Translations under genes and position numbers: made by a program
The notes under the pieces: generated by a model
Database searches by the model: none
What the model was told of the DNA's origin: nothing
The model's input: only the letters and a program-made list of their open reading frames with translations
From: Hyphomicrobiales bacterium
GTDB lineage: Bacteria; Pseudomonadota; Alphaproteobacteria; Rhizobiales; Phreatobacteraceae
Direction of reading: 5' to 3'
NCBI GenBank assembly: GCA_017304475.1
Contig: JAFKKV010000012.1
Location: forward strand, 345,169 to 409,168
Length of the DNA stretch: 64,000 bases
In this document: one piece after another, positions 48,543-56,479 of the stretch
How the letters are laid out: every line of letters starts with the position of its first letter
Numbering within the stretch: position 1 is the stretch's first letter

Positions 48543-49460
48543 CTATTTTTTGGCGAATGATTCCGCGATGGCCGTCTGCAGCAATCCGATGATGGCCTTG
48601 CGCGTCTCGAAGGTGATGCTGGCATAGTGCGGCTGGAGCACCACGTTCTCGAAGGCGAGCAAGGCCTGGTCGAATTGCGGCTCGGCCGCGAAGACGTCGA
48701 GCCCGGCTCCCGCAATGCCGCCCGACGCCAGGGCCGCGATCAGGGCGGCCTCGTCGACCACCGAGCCGCGCGAGATATTGATCAGGATGCCGTTCGGGCC
48801 GAGCGCTTCGAGCACGGCGGCGTCGACCAGGTTCTGCGTCGCCGGCCCGCCGGGGCAGGTGAGCACGAGGAAATCGGATTGGCGGGCGAGCTCCGCCACA
48901 TCGGCGACGAAGGGGTAGGGCAGCCAGGGCTTCTCGCGTGGGCCGGAATAGCGCACGGAGAGCCCGAGGCCCGCGGCCCGCTGGGCGACGATCTCGCCGA
49001 TGCGGCCGAGGCCGACAATGCCGCAGACCTTGCCGGAGACGCGCCGCGACGGCACTAGGCGTTCGGTCGCCCAGCGCCCGGCCCGCATGAACTGGTCGGC
49101 GCGAACGATGTTGCGCGACACCGCGAAGATCAGCGCGATGGCGAAATCGGCGGTGTCCTCGGTCAGCACGTCGGGCGTATTGGCGACCGTGATGCCGCGC
49201 GCCTTGGCGGCCTCCAGGTCGATCTTGTCGAGACCGACGCCCTGGCAGGCGATCAGCTTCAGGTCGGGCAGGGCGTCCATCAGCGCGGCATCGGCGCCGG
49301 CCATGCTGGTGGTCAGCGCGACGCTGACGCCTGACAGCGGCGGCCAGGTGCCGCCAGGCCCGCGCGCGTGATCCTGCAGGCGATAGCGTGCCGAAAGGGC
49401 GTCCCGGAGATCGCGCGGAACGGTGGCCACCACCAGGACGGTGTCGGAAGTGTCGGTCAC
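48543..49460 (-). CDS. D-2-hydroxyacid dehydrogenase (NAD(P)-dependent)
   Basis: 305 aa; GTG start overlaps the fumarase beta stop (GTGA). The cofactor fingerprint is VCGIVGLGRIGEIVAQRAAGLG near residue 145. The catalytic triad is Arg in LINISRGSVVDEAAL, Glu in AGLDVFAAEPQ and His in VVLQPHYASITFETR. The N-terminal part has LKLIACQGVGLDKIDLEAAKARGITVANTPDVLTEDTADFAIAL. It reduces 2-oxo acids or oxidises D-2-hydroxyacids such as glyoxylate/hydroxypyruvate or tartronate-type substrates. With a two-subunit fumarase/tartrate dehydratase upstream, oxidation of a C4 hydroxy-acid is plausible. Confidence 0.92.
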   Translation of the reverse strand: MTDTSDTVLVVATVPRDLRDALSARYRLQDHARGPGGTWPPLSGVSVALTTSMAGADAALMDALPDLKLIACQGVGLDKIDLEAAKARGITVANTPDVLTEDTADFAIALIFAVSRNIVRADQFMRAGRWATERLVPSRRVSGKVCGIVGLGRIGEIVAQRAAGLGLSVRYSGPREKPWLPYPFVADVAELARQSDFLVLTCPGGPATQNLVDAAVLEALGPNGILINISRGSVVDEAALIAALASGGIAGAGLDVFAAEPQFDQALLAFENVVLQPHYASITFETRKAIIGLLQTAIAESFAKK

Positions 49461-50095
49461 GATCTGTCTCCGCCGGCTGCGGCGGCGCGGGCAACGCGCA
49501 AGCCGTCGAGGATCGCGGGCATCGCCTTCTCGGCTTCGTCCTGCAATGTGTCGTAGAGGCTGTTGCCATGGGCATCGATCGCCACCGTCAGCGGCCCGAG
49601 CTGCTCGACCCGCAATTTGACGATGCGGTAATGCGAGATCATGTCGTTCCAGCTGACCGAGACCACCTCGCGGATCGCCTCCGAGAGCAGCGTGCAGCCG
49701 CCGCCGAGGAAGGAGAGATAGACGCAGCCGACCTCCTTCATCGCTTCCGCGCAGGCCCGGTCGAGCCCGCCCTTGCCGCCGACGGCGCGCAACCCGAAAG
49801 CGCGGATCAGCGTGGGCATATAGGGATTGAAGCGCGTGCTGGTGGTCGGGTTGAGATAGAGCACATCGAAGGCGCCGTCGGCTTCCGTGTTGTAGCTGCC
49901 GAGATGGAAGAAGCCGGCATGGCCGAGATCGGTCGGCAGGGCCTCGCCGGTCTCCAGGCACTGCATGATGCGCTGGTGGGTGGGCAGGCCGGCGGTCATG
50001 ACGATCTCGCCGTCGAGATAGACCATGTCGCCGAGCGCGAGCTTGCGGATATCGGCTTCCTCGACGGGAAAGGTCAGGGTGTGGGTCTCGCCCAT
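49457..50095 (-). CDS. Fumarase / L(+)-tartrate dehydratase, beta subunit
   Basis: 212 aa from ATG 50095, 7 bp after the alpha-subunit stop; longer in-frame extensions run through the alpha gene. It begins MGETHTLTFPVEEADIRKLALGDMVYLDGEIVMTAG, with typical beta-domain blocks GLPTHQRIMQCLE, GHAGFFHLGSY, NPTTSTRFNPYMPTLI and AVGGKGGL. Together with the alpha subunit it forms a class I iron-sulfur hydro-lyase acting on fumarate/malate or tartrate. Sequence alone does not separate these activities. Its stop overlaps the dehydrogenase start. Confidence 0.93.
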   Translation of the reverse strand: MGETHTLTFPVEEADIRKLALGDMVYLDGEIVMTAGLPTHQRIMQCLETGEALPTDLGHAGFFHLGSYNTEADGAFDVLYLNPTTSTRFNPYMPTLIRAFGLRAVGGKGGLDRACAEAMKEVGCVYLSFLGGGCTLLSEAIREVVSVSWNDMISHYRIVKLRVEQLGPLTVAIDAHGNSLYDTLQDEAEKAMPAILDGLRVARAAAAGGDRS

Positions 50096-50102
50096 GGCGC
50101 GC

Positions 50103-50972
50103 CTATTCGTAGAGCGTGACGGAGCCGTTGGCTCCGATGCGCGCGCCCATCCGCCGGTTGATCCAGCAGTTGAAGCAGACCGCGACCGGCACGAAGCCGT
50201 GGCTTGCGGCGTAACCGACATGGACACCGAGCGCGGTGGTGTCGCCACCGGTGCCCATGGGGCCGAAGCCGGTGGCATTCACGGCTCTTGTCAGCCGCTC
50301 CTCCATATCCCGCAGGATCGGCTCGGGATTGACCGATCCCAGCGGGCGCAGCGTCGCCTCCTTGGCGAGCTTGGCGGCATAGTCGAAAGTGCCGCCGATG
50401 CCGACGCCGAGCACGACTGGCGGGCAGTGCTGCGAGCCGGCCTTCATCACGCATTGCATGACATAGGTTTCGATGGTCTCGAGCGAGGGAAAGCTGAAGA
50501 TTTCCAGCGCCGCCCAGCGCCCCGAACCGAGCGCCTTGGGCTGGCACATGATCTCGATGGTATCGGTGCCGGCGACCACGTCGAAGCTGATGATCGGCAT
50601 CTCCTTGCCCTTGTAGCCGCGCTCCAGGGTCAAGGGATTGGTGACGTGTTTCAGGATCGGCGGCTTGATCGTTTCGACGAGGTGATCGAAACCGTCCGAT
50701 ATCGCCTGCCGGATGTCGAAGCCGAGCGGGGCGTTGGCGCCGATCTTGACGAAATAGACGGGAATGCCGGCATCCGAACAGACCAGGTGATCGCGCTCCT
50801 CGGAGGCGATGGCGCTGCGCAGCATGAAGGCGAGCGTTTTCTTGGAGACCTCCTTGGTCTCGCTGTCATGGGCCCGGCGCAGGGCGTCCTTGGTGTCTTC
50901 CGGCACCTTCTTCAGCGCGGCCTCGTAGAGCTGCGCGGCGACCGACTTCACGAGCTCGTAGGTGATGGCCAT
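50103..50972 (-). CDS. Fumarase / L(+)-tartrate dehydratase, alpha subunit
   Basis: 289 aa. Class I (Fe-S) fumarase N-terminal domain with candidate cluster cysteines in LVCSDAGIPVYFVKIG, GSQHCPPVVLGVGIGGTFDYAAKLAKEA and VCFNCWINRRMGARIG. GFGPMGTGGDTTALGVHV is the usual glycine block. The two-gene arrangement with the beta subunit is that of TtdAB and archaeal-type fumarases rather than one-chain FumA. It is the first gene of a four-gene unit (alpha, beta, hydroxyacid dehydrogenase, AapJ-like). A composite motif shared with the GntR-controlled operon lies 98-121 bp upstream. Confidence 0.94.
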   Translation of the reverse strand: MAITYELVKSVAAQLYEAALKKVPEDTKDALRRAHDSETKEVSKKTLAFMLRSAIASEERDHLVCSDAGIPVYFVKIGANAPLGFDIRQAISDGFDHLVETIKPPILKHVTNPLTLERGYKGKEMPIISFDVVAGTDTIEIMCQPKALGSGRWAALEIFSFPSLETIETYVMQCVMKAGSQHCPPVVLGVGIGGTFDYAAKLAKEATLRPLGSVNPEPILRDMEERLTRAVNATGFGPMGTGGDTTALGVHVGYAASHGFVPVAVCFNCWINRRMGARIGANGSVTLYE

Positions 50973-51069
50973 CGGCAGTCTCTCGGAGATTTTCGGCGCA
51001 ACGAGCGGGCGGCCGTCGATCCTGCCAGGCCCCTTGCAAAGTCCGGGTGAGGCTACGATCGCGCTTTAT

Positions 51070-51093
51070 AAAGGTCAATAGTCTCACCTAACG
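51070..51093. promoter_or_regulatory. Composite motif before fumarase operon
   Basis: AAAGGTCA (51070-51077), AGTC (51080-51083) and CCTAACG (51087-51093) occur in the same order as at 40708-40740. On the minus strand TTGACC could serve as a -35 box. Confidence 0.35.
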
Positions 51094-51180
51094 AATTAAA
51101 GGGGGCCTCATCGCGCCAATCGGCCTGGCCAGGCTTGTCTTGGCCATCCACCCACCAATTGTCCTGGCCAGGAAGGAGAC

Positions 51181-51553
51181 GTGGATGCTCGGGACAAGCC
51201 CGGGCAAGACCCGGCGAGGATCGCGGTATCGGGAATGGATCGGCGGTGGCTGCTCTCGCCTTGGCCCGCCGGACAGCTTCGCGGCTGACCTCGTCGCCCC
51301 TGCCCAAGGCCGCGCCCTCTCCGCGTCCTGGCCGGGTTTGTCCCGGCCACCCACGTATTATCTCAACTGGGAACGAGACGTGGATGCCCGGGACAAACCC
51401 GGGCAAGGCGCGGCGAGGATCGCGGTGTCGGGGATGAATCAGCGGCGGCGACCCTTGGTCTGGCCCACCTGATAGCTTCGCGGCCGACCTCGTCGCCCGC
51501 GTCCGGGGCCGTGCCCCATTTCGTCCCGGCCGGGTCCGTCCCAGCCGCGACGG
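51181..51553. repeat. Diverged tandem duplication of a REP-bounded unit (period about 199 bp)
   Basis: Unit one starts at GTGGATG (51181) and unit two at GTGGATG (51380). Both are preceded by GAGAC-type sequence and followed by GGGACAA-CCCGGGCAAG, then GGCGAGGATCGCGGT, GATAGCTTCGCGG-like and GACCTCGTCGCCC words in the same order. Each ends in a CCGGG-TTTGTCCCGGCC-like palindrome. Confidence 0.6.
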
Positions 51554-51562
51554 CCGCACAGC

Positions 51563-51943
51563 TCACGCCGTCACGGCCGCCGTGTCATAGGCCCAGGCCT
51601 TGGAGACGATCTTCCAGCCGCCGGCGAATTTCACCAGCAGCAATTCGTCGACGAAGCGGTTGGGCAGGAGCGCGTCGCGCACCCGCACATGGGCGGTGGT
51701 CGGGCTCGCGATGGTGAGGCTGACCACCTCGTCGTGGCGGGGGTCGTTGCGCGAGGCAGGCGCCGCGCGATTGGCCACCCGGGTCATGTAGCTTTCCATA
51801 TCGAGCGCCGCCTCGTTGCCGCCTTCCGACGAAAACAGCTGGGCCTGCGGATGGAACACCGCGCGGAAGCCGTCGACGCTGCCGTCATAGAGCGCGTCGA
51901 AATAACCCTGGACCGTCGCGAGAACCGCTGTCCGATCATCCAT
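51563..51943 (-). CDS. NTF2-like (SnoaL/lumazine-binding-like) protein
   Basis: 126 aa from ATG 51943, GGGAG 7 nt upstream; it overlaps the aminotransferase stop. A GTG at 51946 is an alternative start. Pattern MDDRTAVLATVQGYFDALYDGSVDGFRAVFHPQAQLFSSEGG and LLLVKFAGGWKIVSKAW is the cone-shaped NTF2-like fold, closest to the 'putative lumazine-binding' type. Members are small isomerases, dehydratases or binding modules. It is the last gene of the long catabolic operon. Function unassigned. Confidence 0.82.
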   Translation of the reverse strand: MDDRTAVLATVQGYFDALYDGSVDGFRAVFHPQAQLFSSEGGNEAALDMESYMTRVANRAAPASRNDPRHDEVVSLTIASPTTAHVRVRDALLPNRFVDELLLVKFAGGWKIVSKAWAYDTAAVTA

Positions 51944-53292
51944 CACTGAACTCCCTGCATCATCACGTTGTGCTCCCGGTCGGCGAGCTCCAGGCTCTCG
52001 TCGAGAATGGCGAGCAGCCGCTCGGACTCGGTCTCGGAAATGATCAAAGGCGGCGCCAGGAACAGCGAGGTCTGCTCGCCGCTGGTGCCGATGACGGCGC
52101 CCTTGTCGAGCGCCAGTCCGGCGACGCGCGAGGCGAGCGGCGCCTCCGGCGTGTCGGCGAGCCAGTTGCGCCAGTCCGGCCCATGCAGCTCCACCGTCCA
52201 GTGCAGGCCCTGTCCGGCGACCCGCGCGACGCTCGGATGGCGCCTTGCGATCTCCCCGAGCCGCCTGGCGTAGAAGCCCTCCAGGGCATGGACCCGCGCC
52301 AGCAGGGCCTCGTCGCGCAGGATGGCGAGATAGGCGCTCACCGCCGCCATGGTCATGGGATGGCCGCGCAGCGTGCCGTAGTTCTGCCAGCTCTTGCCGT
52401 CGAGTTCGGCGGCGAGGTCCTTGGAGATCACGATGGCGGCGACCGCCATCATGCCGCCGCCGAGGCCCTTGCCGAGCGTCACCATGTCGGGCCGGCTGGT
52501 GCCGCCCTGGAAGGCGAAGGCCCGGCCGGAGCGGCCCATGCCGGTGACCACTTCGTCGGCGATCCAGAACGCCCCCTCGCGCCGGGCGATCGCCGCCACC
52601 GCGTCCTGATAGGCGCCGTCGTGATAGAAGCCGCCCTGGGTATAGTCGATGATCACAGCGGCGGATGAGCGCAGCATGGCCGGGGCCCCGGCGAGGCGCT
52701 GGTCGAGCGGCCTTTCCGGACGGGCCGCGGCTTCCGTGGCGCTGCGATAGAGCGTGCCGTCAGGGGCAGGCAGCACATGCACCGGCGCACCGGCCGGCGG
52801 CAGCCGCGTTCCGCCCGCGGGCGCGGCCAGGCCGCCATGCCAATGCGGCTGCACGGTGACGTCGCGGGCCAGGCCGACCAGGCCGTGATAGGCCCGTTCG
52901 CGGGTCGCGATCGCCTTGCGGCCGGTCAGCGCCTGGGCCAGCGACAGGGTGATGTCGTTCGCCTCGCTGCCACTGATGCAGAAGCGCACGGCGCCGGCCC
53001 AGCTCTCCTCGCCGACCAGGCCGATCTCGAAGAGGTCCTCGGCGGCCTTGTCGCGGCCGCTCCAGCTCCAGCCCTCGCTGACCATGGGCAGGTCGGCCGC
53101 CTTGCGCAGCGCTTCCGCCATGCGCGGATGGCCGTGGCCGAGCGGCCCGCCGGTATTGCTGCCGTCGAGCACGCGGCGGCCGTCTTCGAGGACGAAATGG
53201 ACGCCGGAGCCACCGACGACGCGTGGCGCTTCCGTGCCGGCATTCAGCCCCGTCCGCAGCAATCTGCTCATCGCCTCGTCCCTCTCCGTCAT
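51943..53292 (-). CDS. Class III PLP-dependent aminotransferase
   Basis: 449 aa. Fold type I class III features are DGRRVLDGSNTGGPLGHGHPRMAEAL near the N-terminus, RFCISGSEANDITLSLAQALTGRKAIATRERAYHGLVG, Asp in WIADEVVTGMGRSGRAFAFQ, and the Schiff-base Lys in MVTLGKGLGGGM. GTLRGHPMTMAAVSAYLAIL also fits. It resembles omega-aminotransferases and glutamate-1-semialdehyde aminomutase-like enzymes. In an operon with hydantoinase/oxoprolinase subunits it could transaminate the amino acid released by ring opening. Its start is 86 bp after the MocR gene; the stop overlaps the NTF2-like start. Confidence 0.92.
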   Translation of the reverse strand: MTERDEAMSRLLRTGLNAGTEAPRVVGGSGVHFVLEDGRRVLDGSNTGGPLGHGHPRMAEALRKAADLPMVSEGWSWSGRDKAAEDLFEIGLVGEESWAGAVRFCISGSEANDITLSLAQALTGRKAIATRERAYHGLVGLARDVTVQPHWHGGLAAPAGGTRLPPAGAPVHVLPAPDGTLYRSATEAAARPERPLDQRLAGAPAMLRSSAAVIIDYTQGGFYHDGAYQDAVAAIARREGAFWIADEVVTGMGRSGRAFAFQGGTSRPDMVTLGKGLGGGMMAVAAIVISKDLAAELDGKSWQNYGTLRGHPMTMAAVSAYLAILRDEALLARVHALEGFYARRLGEIARRHPSVARVAGQGLHWTVELHGPDWRNWLADTPEAPLASRVAGLALDKGAVIGTSGEQTSLFLAPPLIISETESERLLAILDESLELADREHNVMMQGVQ

Positions 53293-53378
53293 GGCCGGAA
53301 ACTAGGCGGGCGCCTCTGGTTCCGACAGCGCCAGATATGGGCGAGATCGATGAGCCAGAGCGGCGGGATCCGGCCCGA

Positions 53379-54875
53379 TCAGGACCGCAGCAGGGCGGTC
53401 ACCGCGGCGAGGCGCGGGTGGGCCTCGTCGGCCGGCAGGCGGCCATAACCGATCAGCAGGCCCTGCCGGTCGGGTTCGCCGAGATAGCACTGCGACAGGG
53501 GCTGGATGAAGCCGCCGGCCTGGCGGCTGCGGCGCGAGGCTTCACGGTCGGTGATGCGCTCTGCCAGGTCCGGCTGGAACAGCGCGGTCAGGTGCAGGCC
53601 GGCGGGCGTCGGCGGCACGACCAGTTCGTCCGGCATGAGCGCCTGAAGGGCATCGAGGACGGCCTGCTGGCGTTCCGCATAGACCTTGCGCATGCGCCTG
53701 ATGTAACGCAGCAGGTGCCCGTGGCGCAGGAATTCGGCGAGCGCCGGCTGGGCGGTGCCGGCGGTGTGAACGTCGATGCGGGACCGGCCCCGGCCGAAAG
53801 CCTCGATGAAGCGCGGGCTGGCGACCAGATAGCCGATCCTGAGGCTCGGCAGCATGACCTTGGAGAAGGTGCCGAGATAGATGACCCGGCCGGTGCGGTC
53901 GAGCGACTTGAGCGAGGCGGTCATGCTGTCGCGATGGCGGAACTCAGAATTGTAGTCGTCCTCGATGACCCAGCTGCCGCGCCGGTTGGCCCATTCCAGC
54001 AGTTCCTGGCGCCGCTCCAGTTTCATGGCGACGCCGAGCGGAAACTGATGCGAGGGCGTGACCACGGCGAGCTTGGCATTGGGTGCGCGGCGGATGCCTT
54101 CGGCGACGCACAAGCCTTTGTCGTCGACCGGCACCGGCACCAGCTTCGCGCCGGCGGCCTTCAGGCTCCAGCGCGCCTCGATGAAGCCGGGCTCCTCGAC
54201 CCAGACCTCGTCGCCCGGATCGAGCAGCATGCGGCAGCAGAGATCGAGCGCGCCAGAACTGGCCTGGGTGATGGCGACCTCTTCCGGGCGGCAGAGAAGG
54301 CCGCGCACGGACCCCAGGAATTCCGCTGTCGCCTCGCGCAGCGGCTGCCAGCCGAGCGGCGACATGTCGATACAGGCCGAGCGCAGCGGGTTCTGCCAGG
54401 TCTGGCGGAGCAGGCGCGACCAGACGTCGAAGGGAAATTCGGAGATGTCGGGGGTGCCGGTGCTGAACGGCGAGCCGAGCTCGAATTCGTAGTCGGTCGC
54501 CAGCAGCGACTGCCAGCGTTCCGAGAACCAGGCGCCGTCGGCGGCCGTTTCGGTCGGTGCCGGAGAGGAGCCGGAGGGGCGGGCAATGGCCGCCACCTCG
54601 ACGCCGCCACGCGGCACCGATTGCAGATAGCCCTCGGCATAAAGCAGGTCGAAGGCGGTCAGCACGATGGCGCGCGAGCAGCCGAGCTCGGCCGAGAGCT
54701 TGCGCGACCCGAGCAGCCGCGTGCCCGCGGGCATGCGGCCGTCGAGGATCTGGTTGCGCAGATGCGCCGCCACCTGCTGGTAGAGCGGCATGTCCGACTG
54801 GCGGTCGAGATGCATGCCGGCCATCGACATGCGCCGGCCGGTCGATCCATCCTTGGCCATGCTGCGTCCCGTCAT
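53379..54875 (-). CDS. MocR/PdxR-type regulator (GntR HTH fused to aminotransferase domain)
   Basis: 498 aa; the start ATG overlaps the hydantoinase B stop (ATGA), with in-frame ATGs up to 20 codons downstream as alternatives. The N-terminal winged helix is PLYQQVAAHLRNQILDGRMPAGTRLLGSRKLSAELGCSRAIVLTAFDLLYAEGYLQSV. A linker and then a fold type I aminotransferase-like domain follow, with ITQASSGALDLCCRMLLDPGDEVWVEEPGF, IEDDYNSEFRH and PLP Lys in VIYLGTFSKVMLPSLRIGYLVA. MocR proteins sense PLP adducts. Embedded in an operon with a class III aminotransferase, it is likely to regulate this operon. Confidence 0.94.
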   Translation of the reverse strand: MTGRSMAKDGSTGRRMSMAGMHLDRQSDMPLYQQVAAHLRNQILDGRMPAGTRLLGSRKLSAELGCSRAIVLTAFDLLYAEGYLQSVPRGGVEVAAIARPSGSSPAPTETAADGAWFSERWQSLLATDYEFELGSPFSTGTPDISEFPFDVWSRLLRQTWQNPLRSACIDMSPLGWQPLREATAEFLGSVRGLLCRPEEVAITQASSGALDLCCRMLLDPGDEVWVEEPGFIEARWSLKAAGAKLVPVPVDDKGLCVAEGIRRAPNAKLAVVTPSHQFPLGVAMKLERRQELLEWANRRGSWVIEDDYNSEFRHRDSMTASLKSLDRTGRVIYLGTFSKVMLPSLRIGYLVASPRFIEAFGRGRSRIDVHTAGTAQPALAEFLRHGHLLRYIRRMRKVYAERQQAVLDALQALMPDELVVPPTPAGLHLTALFQPDLAERITDREASRRSRQAGGFIQPLSQCYLGEPDRQGLLIGYGRLPADEAHPRLAAVTALLRS

Positions 54876-56479
54876 CCCCGGCGGCGCGCGTCCTCGCCGC
54901 CCTCGCCCGGAGAGCCATAGCCGCCGCCGCCACAGCTTTCCAGCGTGACCAGATCATCCTGGCTCAACAAGAGGTTGGCCTTGCCCGACAGCGGCGTCAC
55001 CGCGCCATCCCGCTCCAGCGTGACGGTGAAGGGCTTGCCGGCCTCGCCGCCCTTGAGCCCATAGGGCGGGATGCGGGTGCGCTCGACGCAGGTGGTCAGC
55101 CACATGGTCGGCGCCAGCACGCGATAGCTGCGGATGACGCCGTCGCCGCCCTTGAACCGGCCGGTGCCGCCGGCGTCGCGGCGGATCGCCTGGCGCTCGA
55201 CGCGAATGGCGTAATTGGCCTCGATCACCTCGGCCGGCGTGTTCGAGGTATTGGCGAGATGGACGCGCGTCGCCGGCACGCCGTCGCGGTCGTGGCGCGC
55301 GCCTTCGCCGCCGCCATGGACCTCGTAGAGCATGCGCCAGGACTGGTCCGGCCGCGGCTCGGCGAAAGCCAGAAGCCCCGACGTGGTGGGGCCGCCGGCC
55401 GATAGGCGCTCGGGGATGACATGTTCCATGGCGCGGAAGATGGCATCGACCACCCGCATCGAGGTCTCGTGATTGCCGGCGGCGACCGCCGCGTTCCAGC
55501 CGGGCTCCAGGATCGAGCCGGGCCGGGTGATGATGGTCAAGGGCCTGAGCGCGCCGGCATTCTGCTGCATGTCGCGGCCGCTCATGATGCGCGCGGCATA
55601 GACCACCGCCGAGCGCGCGATGAAGGGCGTGGTGTTGCAGAAATTGGCGACCCGGTCACTGCTGCCCGAGAGGTCGAACAGGGCCTCGTCGCCCTTGATC
55701 TCGATGCGCACGTGAATGCGTGCCGGCGACCCGTCCGGCCCGCCGTCGTCGAGGAAGTCCTCGCCCTCATAGGTGCCGTCGGGCAGGTCGAGAAGGGCCG
55801 CGCGCATCTCGGCTTCGGAGAGGTCGTGCAGCCGCGCCAGGCTGTCGAGAAAGGTCTGCGTGCCATGCTGCTCGCAGAGCTCGTGAATGCGCCGCTCGGC
55901 GGCCTGCGTCGCCGAGAGCTGGGCCAGCAGGTCGCCCTCGCAGGAGACGGGATCACGCACATTGGCGAGGATGAAATCCAGCACCGGCTTGTTCAGGCCC
56001 TTGCTGCTGGCGATCGGCATGGGCGGGATGCGGATCGCCTCCTGGAAGGTGTCCACCGCCTGGGCGAGATAGCTGCCCGGCCAGGTGCCGCCGACGTCGG
56101 GCCAATGGGCGAGGCTCAGCGCGAAGGCGACGAGCTTGCCGGCGACGAAGACCGGGCGCGCCACCTTGACGTCGTTCAGATGATTGCCGCCGAGCGCGCC
56201 GACATTGTAGATCAGCGCGTCGCCCTCGCGCATGTCCTCGGCCGGGCAGACCTTCAGCAATTCGCGCACGGTATAGGCCATGGCGCCGAGATGGATCGGG
56301 ATGTCGCGGCCCTGGCCGACCAGCCCGCCTTCCGCATCGGTGATGGCAGAGGAGAGATCGCCGGCCTCGCGCAGGAGCGGCGAGCGCGCCGAGCGGGTCA
56401 TCACCAGGCTCATTTCTTCGGCGGCCGCCGAGAGGCCGTGGCGGATGACCTCGACGACGAAGGGATCGAGCTTGCTCAT
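54872..56479 (-). CDS. Hydantoinase B/oxoprolinase family subunit
   Basis: 535 aa, ATGA overlap with the A subunit. Typical HyuB blocks are DPFVVEVIRHGLSAAAEEMSLVMTRSARSPLLREAGDLSSAITDAEGGLVGQGRDIPIHLGAM, GDALIYNVGALGGNHLNDVKVARPVF, and FNDSGS-like FDLSGSSDRVANFCN; C-terminal VERTRIPPYGLKGGEAGKPF. With HyuA it forms ATP-dependent enzymes: N-methylhydantoinase, 5-oxoprolinase, acetone/acetophenone carboxylase or caprolactamase types. Which one is not decidable by eye. Confidence 0.95.
   Translation of the reverse strand: MSKLDPFVVEVIRHGLSAAAEEMSLVMTRSARSPLLREAGDLSSAITDAEGGLVGQGRDIPIHLGAMAYTVRELLKVCPAEDMREGDALIYNVGALGGNHLNDVKVARPVFVAGKLVAFALSLAHWPDVGGTWPGSYLAQAVDTFQEAIRIPPMPIASSKGLNKPVLDFILANVRDPVSCEGDLLAQLSATQAAERRIHELCEQHGTQTFLDSLARLHDLSEAEMRAALLDLPDGTYEGEDFLDDGGPDGSPARIHVRIEIKGDEALFDLSGSSDRVANFCNTTPFIARSAVVYAARIMSGRDMQQNAGALRPLTIITRPGSILEPGWNAAVAAGNHETSMRVVDAIFRAMEHVIPERLSAGGPTTSGLLAFAEPRPDQSWRMLYEVHGGGEGARHDRDGVPATRVHLANTSNTPAEVIEANYAIRVERQAIRRDAGGTGRFKGGDGVIRSYRVLAPTMWLTTCVERTRIPPYGLKGGEAGKPFTVTLERDGAVTPLSGKANLLLSQDDLVTLESCGGGGYGSPGEGGEDARRRG

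Larger units (their letters stand above)
50973..51562. other. 590-bp intergenic region with degenerate REP repeats
   Basis: The left 120 bp is the fumarase promoter region, with the motif at 51070-51093. The rest is REP-like DNA that includes a diverged 199-bp tandem duplication. Open frames on both strands arise from the repeats and are not genes. Confidence 0.65.

Noticed and set aside
51053..51559. Minus-strand frame of 168 codons with repeated peptide words
   Set aside because: It translates REP-like DNA; the peptide repeats follow the tandem duplication, and there is no ribosome site or homologous family.
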